9,132 nucleotides of DNA from an uncultured bacterium (GTDB taxonomy: Bacteria; Cyanobacteriota; Vampirovibrionia; Gastranaerophilales; Gastranaerophilaceae): positions 1-9,132 of the forward strand of contig OMVC01000052.1 of the NCBI GenBank assembly GCA_900314375.1, given 5' to 3'. The translations under genes and the position numbers were made by a program. This document shows, one piece after another, positions 6,042 to 9,132 of the stretch. How positions within the stretch are numbered: the first letter of the stretch is position 1; each line of letters opens with the position of its first letter. A model generated the notes under the pieces. The model was not told the origin of the DNA. It did not search any database and saw only the letters and a program-made list of their open reading frames with translations.

Positions 6042-7636
6042 TATACACCAACCCAATTTTGTTCAATATATTCAAGCTTTGATAGGATTTCGTCTTTTGT
6101 AAAGCCTTCTGTGTTTAAGTCTTTATTATATTTAATCAATGTTAAATATTCATAGATACTGCGTTTTAAAATATTTGTATAATATTTTTCCAAAAGGTTA
6201 TTATTTTGTGATAAAGCATATATTTCGCACCCATCTTCAAGTTTACCGATAGAAAATTTGATATATGCGGAAATTATAAGTTTATTCATCCAAGATTTTT
6301 TTTCTTGCTCATAGAAAATTTTTTCTTGGTATGATTCTACAAGTTTATCAATATCATTTACGGTTTTCAGTTGTTTTATCAAGTCTTCAAATTCGTCGCT
6401 ATAATTTGCATCCAAGAACCAATGGTCGGATATTTTCATTTTTTCAAGGTCCTCAAAAACAGCTTCTGTAATATTTACCGGTTTTAAATTACCTTTCAAG
6501 ATATTTTCGATTTTTTCATCATCATAATCTATATCAATTAATAAATTTTTCCAGCAAACATATTCATACGGCAATTCCCAATCGGTTTTGTCTGTTGTGG
6601 CGGTAATTATTTCACTGTTATATAGAATTGTTTTAAAAGCTTCTTTTGGCAGGCTTGCAACTTTTTCGTTTTGTAAGAATTTTTCCAAAATTTTGTCGCA
6701 TTCAAATTTAGAAATTTCAAAAAATCCGAAGCAATCTTTTATGCCTGTTTCGGTATTTATAACAATAGAAATAAATCTTATTCTGTTTTCTTCGGTTACT
6801 CTTGTGCAAATTAAAGCCATATCGCCATGGCCGTCAGGGTAAGTTATATAAAATTTGTCAGGTTTGCTGTTTGAAAGTATTTTGGCATAAAATTCTTTTG
6901 TGTTATCCTGTCTTATTCCCGCCATTTTTAAAGTTGCAAGGCTTTTTCTGATAAGTTGATTAAGTTCACCTTGGGTGTATTTGCACATTCTTTCCAAAAC
7001 GCTTAATGCGAGTTGGGATTTTGTGTCCGCTAAAAGGCGAAGAGCTTCTTTACCGACTGCAGAATTCGGATTGGATTCAAATACGGGGATTAAAATATTT
7101 GCGAGTTCGTCATCCCCAAAATCTTGAGCTAACGAATTTATGAGTGTAATTTTATCTTCGGTTTTTATTGATGCCATAAAATCCATGAAATCTATTTGAA
7201 CTTCAGGATTTATTATTGCATTATTCAATAATTGTTTTGTGCTTGCATCAAAAATTTCATCTGCATCGTCCAGAAAATCTGAGCAATCTTCGTATGACCA
7301 ATCCGCATCAAGTTCTCTTAACATGTTTAGAACGGTAATTTTTGCTTCTGTCGGAAGTGATTTGTTTTTTAATATATCCCAATAACCGCTGATAAGTTCT
7401 TTCTTGGGGGTAAAATGTTCTAATAAAAAACAGATAACCGAAATCTTTTCATTTGACGAATTTGATAATTCTTTAAACAAAAGTTTTGTAATAATGGTTT
7501 TGTCCGATTGAGCATCTAATAAATCAATATCTGCCAAACAATTCGGAATATCTCTGACTGAATGAATTTTATTTAACAGTTCAATCAGGGTGGTTTTCAG
7601 TTCAAAAGGATTCAGTTGTTTAAATTTTGAAGTCAA
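6041..7636 (-). CDS. Large helical-repeat (HEAT-like) protein of unknown function
   Basis: I do not recognise this family. It is about 531 residues from the TTG at 7636, or 540 from an ATG at 7663. Numbering below counts from the ATG. Residues about 15-250 are alpha-helical pairs resembling HEAT/armadillo repeats (for example KITVLNMLREL, KITLINSLAQD, KEALRLLADTKSQLALSVLE). About 265-345 looks beta-rich (FYITYPDGHGDMALICTRV, RFISIVINTETGIKDCFGFFE) and may be a separate domain. The rest is acidic and helical again. There is no signal peptide, membrane helix or catalytic motif. The TTG start is preferred because AAAGG lies 9 bases upstream and it begins just past the zinc-finger gene's stop; the ATG has no ribosome binding site and would overlap that gene by 26 bases. 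It overlaps ruvX (TAATG). It is likely a cytoplasmic scaffold or protein-binding partner, by inference from the fold alone. Confidence 0.85.
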   Translation of the reverse strand: MTSKFKQLNPFELKTTLIELLNKIHSVRDIPNCLADIDLLDAQSDKTIITKLLFKELSNSSNEKISVICFLLEHFTPKKELISGYWDILKNKSLPTEAKITVLNMLRELDADWSYEDCSDFLDDADEIFDASTKQLLNNAIINPEVQIDFMDFMASIKTEDKITLINSLAQDFGDDELANILIPVFESNPNSAVGKEALRLLADTKSQLALSVLERMCKYTQGELNQLIRKSLATLKMAGIRQDNTKEFYAKILSNSKPDKFYITYPDGHGDMALICTRVTEENRIRFISIVINTETGIKDCFGFFEISKFECDKILEKFLQNEKVASLPKEAFKTILYNSEIITATTDKTDWELPYEYVCWKNLLIDIDYDDEKIENILKGNLKPVNITEAVFEDLEKMKISDHWFLDANYSDEFEDLIKQLKTVNDIDKLVESYQEKIFYEQEKKSWMNKLIISAYIKFSIGKLEDGCEIYALSQNNNLLEKYYTNILKRSIYEYLTLIKYNKDLNTEGFTKDEILSKLEYIEQNWVGV

Positions 7637-7637
7637 A

Positions 7638-7919
7638 TTATCTTGCCTTTCCCCAGAACGCATTCAGGATTTGTTGGGCTTCAGCTGACGGAACTCTGTC
7701 TTGTAGTATCAGATATTGCAAAGCAATCATCACACATTCGGAGCAAATATTTACCCCCGGACCTTTTATCATCTTGATAACTTGTGTGTTCGGTCTTCCG
7801 CAAAAACTGCAATAGACGGCATCTGTTTTTACGGTATCTTCATTATTGGAATGAGCCTGTTCAACTTTTTCTTTGTCTTTCTTTTTTGAACCCAAGCTTA
7901 CAACTTTATCTTCTGACAT
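7638..7919 (-). CDS. Stand-alone ClpX-type C4 zinc-finger protein
   Basis: From the ATG at 7919 this is a 93-residue protein. Residue numbers here count from the possible upstream ATG at 7943. It has a charged, Lys-rich N-terminal tail (about 9-40) and then the ClpX zinc-binding domain: YCSFCGRPNTQVIKMIKGPGV and NICSECV, with Cys at 45, 48, 67 and 70. In ClpX this domain dimerises and recruits substrates and adaptors. Here it is followed by a short helix (about 72-98) and a stop, with no AAA+ module. I prefer 7919 because AAAGGAG sits 7 bases upstream, whereas the ATG at 7943 has only a weak AGGT and would add MKRQKELN. It is the first gene of a seven-gene run and is transcribed divergently from the TPR lipoprotein gene. 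It could act as a ClpX adaptor or competitor, or merely share the zinc-ribbon fold; proximity to clpP and the Clp-N repeat protein favours a Clp link without proving it. Confidence 0.92.
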   Translation of the reverse strand: MSEDKVVSLGSKKKDKEKVEQAHSNNEDTVKTDAVYCSFCGRPNTQVIKMIKGPGVNICSECVMIALQYLILQDRVPSAEAQQILNAFWGKAR

Positions 7920-7964
7920 ATTTAACTCCTTTTGTCTTTTCATTGTAACCTAAATTAATAAAAT

Positions 7965-7993
7965 TTGCCATATTTTTATTATTAAATTATAAT
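7965..7993 (+). promoter_or_regulatory. Promoter of the TPR lipoprotein-lgt unit (-35 TTGCCA, 17-bp spacer, -10 TATAAT)
   Basis: The plus strand has TTGCCA at 7965-7970 (one mismatch to TTGACA), exactly 17 bases of spacer and a perfect TATAAT at 7988-7993. The predicted start near 8000 gives a leader of about 27 bases containing GAGG (8017-8020), six bases before the ATG at 8027. Confidence 0.82.
7986..7991 (-). promoter_or_regulatory. Possible minus-strand -10 box overlapping the plus-strand one
   Basis: The plus-strand -10 lies inside a perfect 10-base palindrome, AATTATAATT (7985-7994), so the minus strand also reads TATAAT at 7991-7986. It would start transcription near 7979, upstream of the zinc-finger gene. 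The bases at the minus-strand -35 position (about 8009-8014) are a poor match, so this is a candidate for the missing promoter of the seven-gene run and not a firm call. Confidence 0.4.
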
Positions 7994-8026
7994 TAGTTAA
8001 CACGTTTAGTTTATTAGAGGGATGGG

Positions 8027-8611
8027 ATGAAAAAGGCAGCTTTAATCGGTATAATTTTGCTTGTAGCAGTAATTTCTACGGCTTGTATAAATAATTTTGC
8101 GGTTCGCGATTTAAATAATAAAGCAATGAATTATATGGCAAAAGGTGATTATTCTCAAGCAATTGAACGTTTAAAATCAAGTCTTGATTTGGACGCTTCC
8201 GTTTTTGAAACTCATTATAATCTTGCAATTGCTTATACTAAAGCGGAAGATTATAAAAATGCGGTTAATGAATATAAGAAAGCTTTGGAAATTAAACCTA
8301 ATGATGCGGATACTTATTATTCACTGGCAACGGCAGAAAACAATCTTGCGGTTGATATGATTCAAGGCAGAGTTCGCATGGATATAAATGATAATTTATA
8401 CACTGCAAAGGCTGAAGATGTTAATTTTGATGAAAAATATGTGCCTTCAGAAAAAGAACAAGCTTTTATTGATGAATTAAAAGAGGCTACAATTCAAACT
8501 TATCAAAAGTATTTGGAATTAAAGCCTGATGCTGTTGAAAAAGAAGAAATAGAACGACTTATAGAACGTATTCAAAATCCTGATGAAGTAAAGACAGAAG
8601 CAGAGGAGTAG
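8027..8611 (+). CDS. TPR-repeat protein, probable lipoprotein
   Basis: This 194-residue protein begins with a signal peptide: a positive MKK, a hydrophobic run (about 4-16) and VISTAC ending at C20. The lipobox is imperfect, with Ser at -3 where Leu is usual, but Thr-Ala-Cys fits and no other Cys is near. After cleavage it would be lipid-anchored at the outer face of the cytoplasmic membrane or sorted onward. Tetratricopeptide repeats follow: NKAMNYMAKGDYSQAIERLK (about 31-50) and HYNLAIAYTKAEDYKNAVNEY (63-83) with KALEIKPND (85-93). A third partial repeat starts near ADTYYSLATAENNLA. A further unit near 154-168 (IQTYQKYLELKPDA) comes after a non-repeat insertion with YVPSEKEQAF. TPRs mediate protein-protein contacts; no enzymatic role is visible. 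It shares a transcript with lgt, which starts 3 bases after its stop. Confidence 0.9.
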   Translation: MKKAALIGIILLVAVISTACINNFAVRDLNNKAMNYMAKGDYSQAIERLKSSLDLDASVFETHYNLAIAYTKAEDYKNAVNEYKKALEIKPNDADTYYSLATAENNLAVDMIQGRVRMDINDNLYTAKAEDVNFDEKYVPSEKEQAFIDELKEATIQTYQKYLELKPDAVEKEEIERLIERIQNPDEVKTEAEE

Positions 8612-8614
8612 TCA

Positions 8615-9132
8615 ATGATTATTCCCGCTCCGAATGATATAGCGTTTAATTTATTCGGTATTGCGGTTTATTGGTACGGAATAATTATGGCATGTGCCAT
8701 TTTTATTTCCATTATTGCGGCAAATAAGCTGGCTAATTTTTTAAATATAGCATCCAAAAAGGATATAATTATTGCTTATGCACCTATTATAATAATTTTT
8801 GGGATATTGGGCGCAAGGTTGTATTTTTGTATGTTAAATCCGCATTATTATTTTGCTCATCCGTTGGAAATACTGGATATCCGTGAAGGAGGTTTGTCTG
8901 TTCACGGTTCTATTCTTGCGGGGTTACTTTGTATATATTTAATGTCAAGGCATTATAAGGTCACTTTTTTGCATATCGCAGATGTTTTTGGTTGTGCAAC
9001 AATCTTGGGTCAGGCAATCGGCAGGTGGGGAAACTATTTTAATTCTGAAGCTTACGGACTGCCTGTCAAATCACAAGGTTGGGGGTTGTTTATACCCGAA
9101 GGCAAGAGAATTTCCGAATATTCGGATTTTTC
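8615..9132 (+). CDS. lgt: Prolipoprotein diacylglyceryl transferase Lgt, C-terminus cut by window end
   Basis: Integral membrane enzyme that transfers diacylglycerol from phosphatidylglycerol to the lipobox Cys of prolipoproteins, the first step of lipoprotein maturation. I read 172 codons from the ATG at 8615; the family is about 260-300 residues, so the C-terminal part is missing. Seen in order are IAVYWYGIIMACAIF (16-30, first membrane helix), IIIIFGILGARLYF (58-71), GGLSVHGS (92-99) with the conserved His, and the signature GQAIGRWGNYFNSEAYG (132-148) containing the essential Arg-Asn block. GAGGAG at the end of the TPR gene is its ribosome binding site, so the two genes are closely coupled. 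The gene directly upstream encodes a likely substrate of this enzyme. Confidence 0.97.
   Translation, partial: MIIPAPNDIAFNLFGIAVYWYGIIMACAIFISIIAANKLANFLNIASKKDIIIAYAPIIIIFGILGARLYFCMLNPHYYFAHPLEILDIREGGLSVHGSILAGLLCIYLMSRHYKVTFLHIADVFGCATILGQAIGRWGNYFNSEAYGLPVKSQGWGLFIPEGKRISEYSDF

Noticed and set aside
6042..6056. RuvX start at an in-frame TTG five codons upstream
   Set aside because: The family begins close to the MALDIG strand, and the ATG at 6041 forms a classic TAATG stop-start overlap.
7638..7919. Zinc-finger gene read as a frameshifted clpX
   Set aside because: After the zinc finger the sequence ends in a short helix and a stop, and the following frame encodes an unrelated helical-repeat protein without Walker motifs.
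8022..8030. Two-codon upstream frame ATG-GGA-TGA whose stop overlaps the TPR gene's ATG
   Set aside because: Its ATG is only about one base from the GAGG, too close for initiation, whereas the ATG at 8027 has proper spacing.
1..9132. tRNA, rRNA, CRISPR, riboswitch, insertion sequence or phage attachment site
   Set aside because: No cloverleaf, regular spaced repeats, conserved riboswitch core, transposase motif or long terminal repeats were seen; intergenic gaps are all short.

Overview
This is a low-G+C (roughly one third by eye), densely packed bacterial chromosomal window made almost entirely of housekeeping genes. Ten genes are read on the minus strand from about position 7920 down to 1. 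Two are read on the plus strand from 8027 to the end. The standard genetic code fits throughout. I see no tRNA, rRNA, CRISPR array, insertion sequence or prophage signal. No gene-free stretch exceeds 160 bases. The mixture suggests the non-photosynthetic Cyanobacteria (Vampirovibrionia/Melainabacteria, probably a gut Gastranaerophilales), with a Firmicute as the main alternative. The reasons are Firmicute-like neighbourhoods (ruvX next to DUF1292, tilS next to hpt), ClpC N-terminal repeats close to the cyanobacterial/Firmicute type, and a small Met/Gln-rich protein of a kind I associate with that group. This assignment is an inference from memory, at about 55% confidence.

Layout in transcription order on the minus strand: (1) a seven-gene, tightly spaced cluster at 7919-2092, made of a stand-alone ClpX-type zinc-finger protein, a large helical-repeat protein of unknown function, ruvX, a DUF1292 protein, an ATPase-less protein with six Clp-N repeats, tilS and hpt; (2) clpP, with its own good promoter (2082-2054) and a strong terminator (1353-1315); (3) a 173-residue coiled-coil Met/Gln-rich protein ending at a second textbook terminator (684-656); (4) ispE, cut by the window start, which has a perfect -10 box placed so that its mRNA would be leaderless. 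On the plus strand, a near-consensus promoter (7965-7993) drives a TPR lipoprotein gene followed 3 bases later by lgt, cut by the window end.

How the genes work together: several act in translation and nucleotide supply (tilS, hpt), RNA/DNA nuclease functions (ruvX), isoprenoid synthesis (ispE) and lipoprotein maturation (lgt). The notable theme is proteolysis. Within 6.5 kb lie the ClpP peptidase and two proteins that each consist of a substrate-recognition or adaptor domain normally fused to a Clp ATPase (ClpX zinc finger; ClpC N-domain, here in six copies), both lacking any AAA+ module. This looks like a set of free-standing Clp adaptors or decoys and is the best candidate here for an undescribed system, although the functional link is inferred from domain identity and proximity only.
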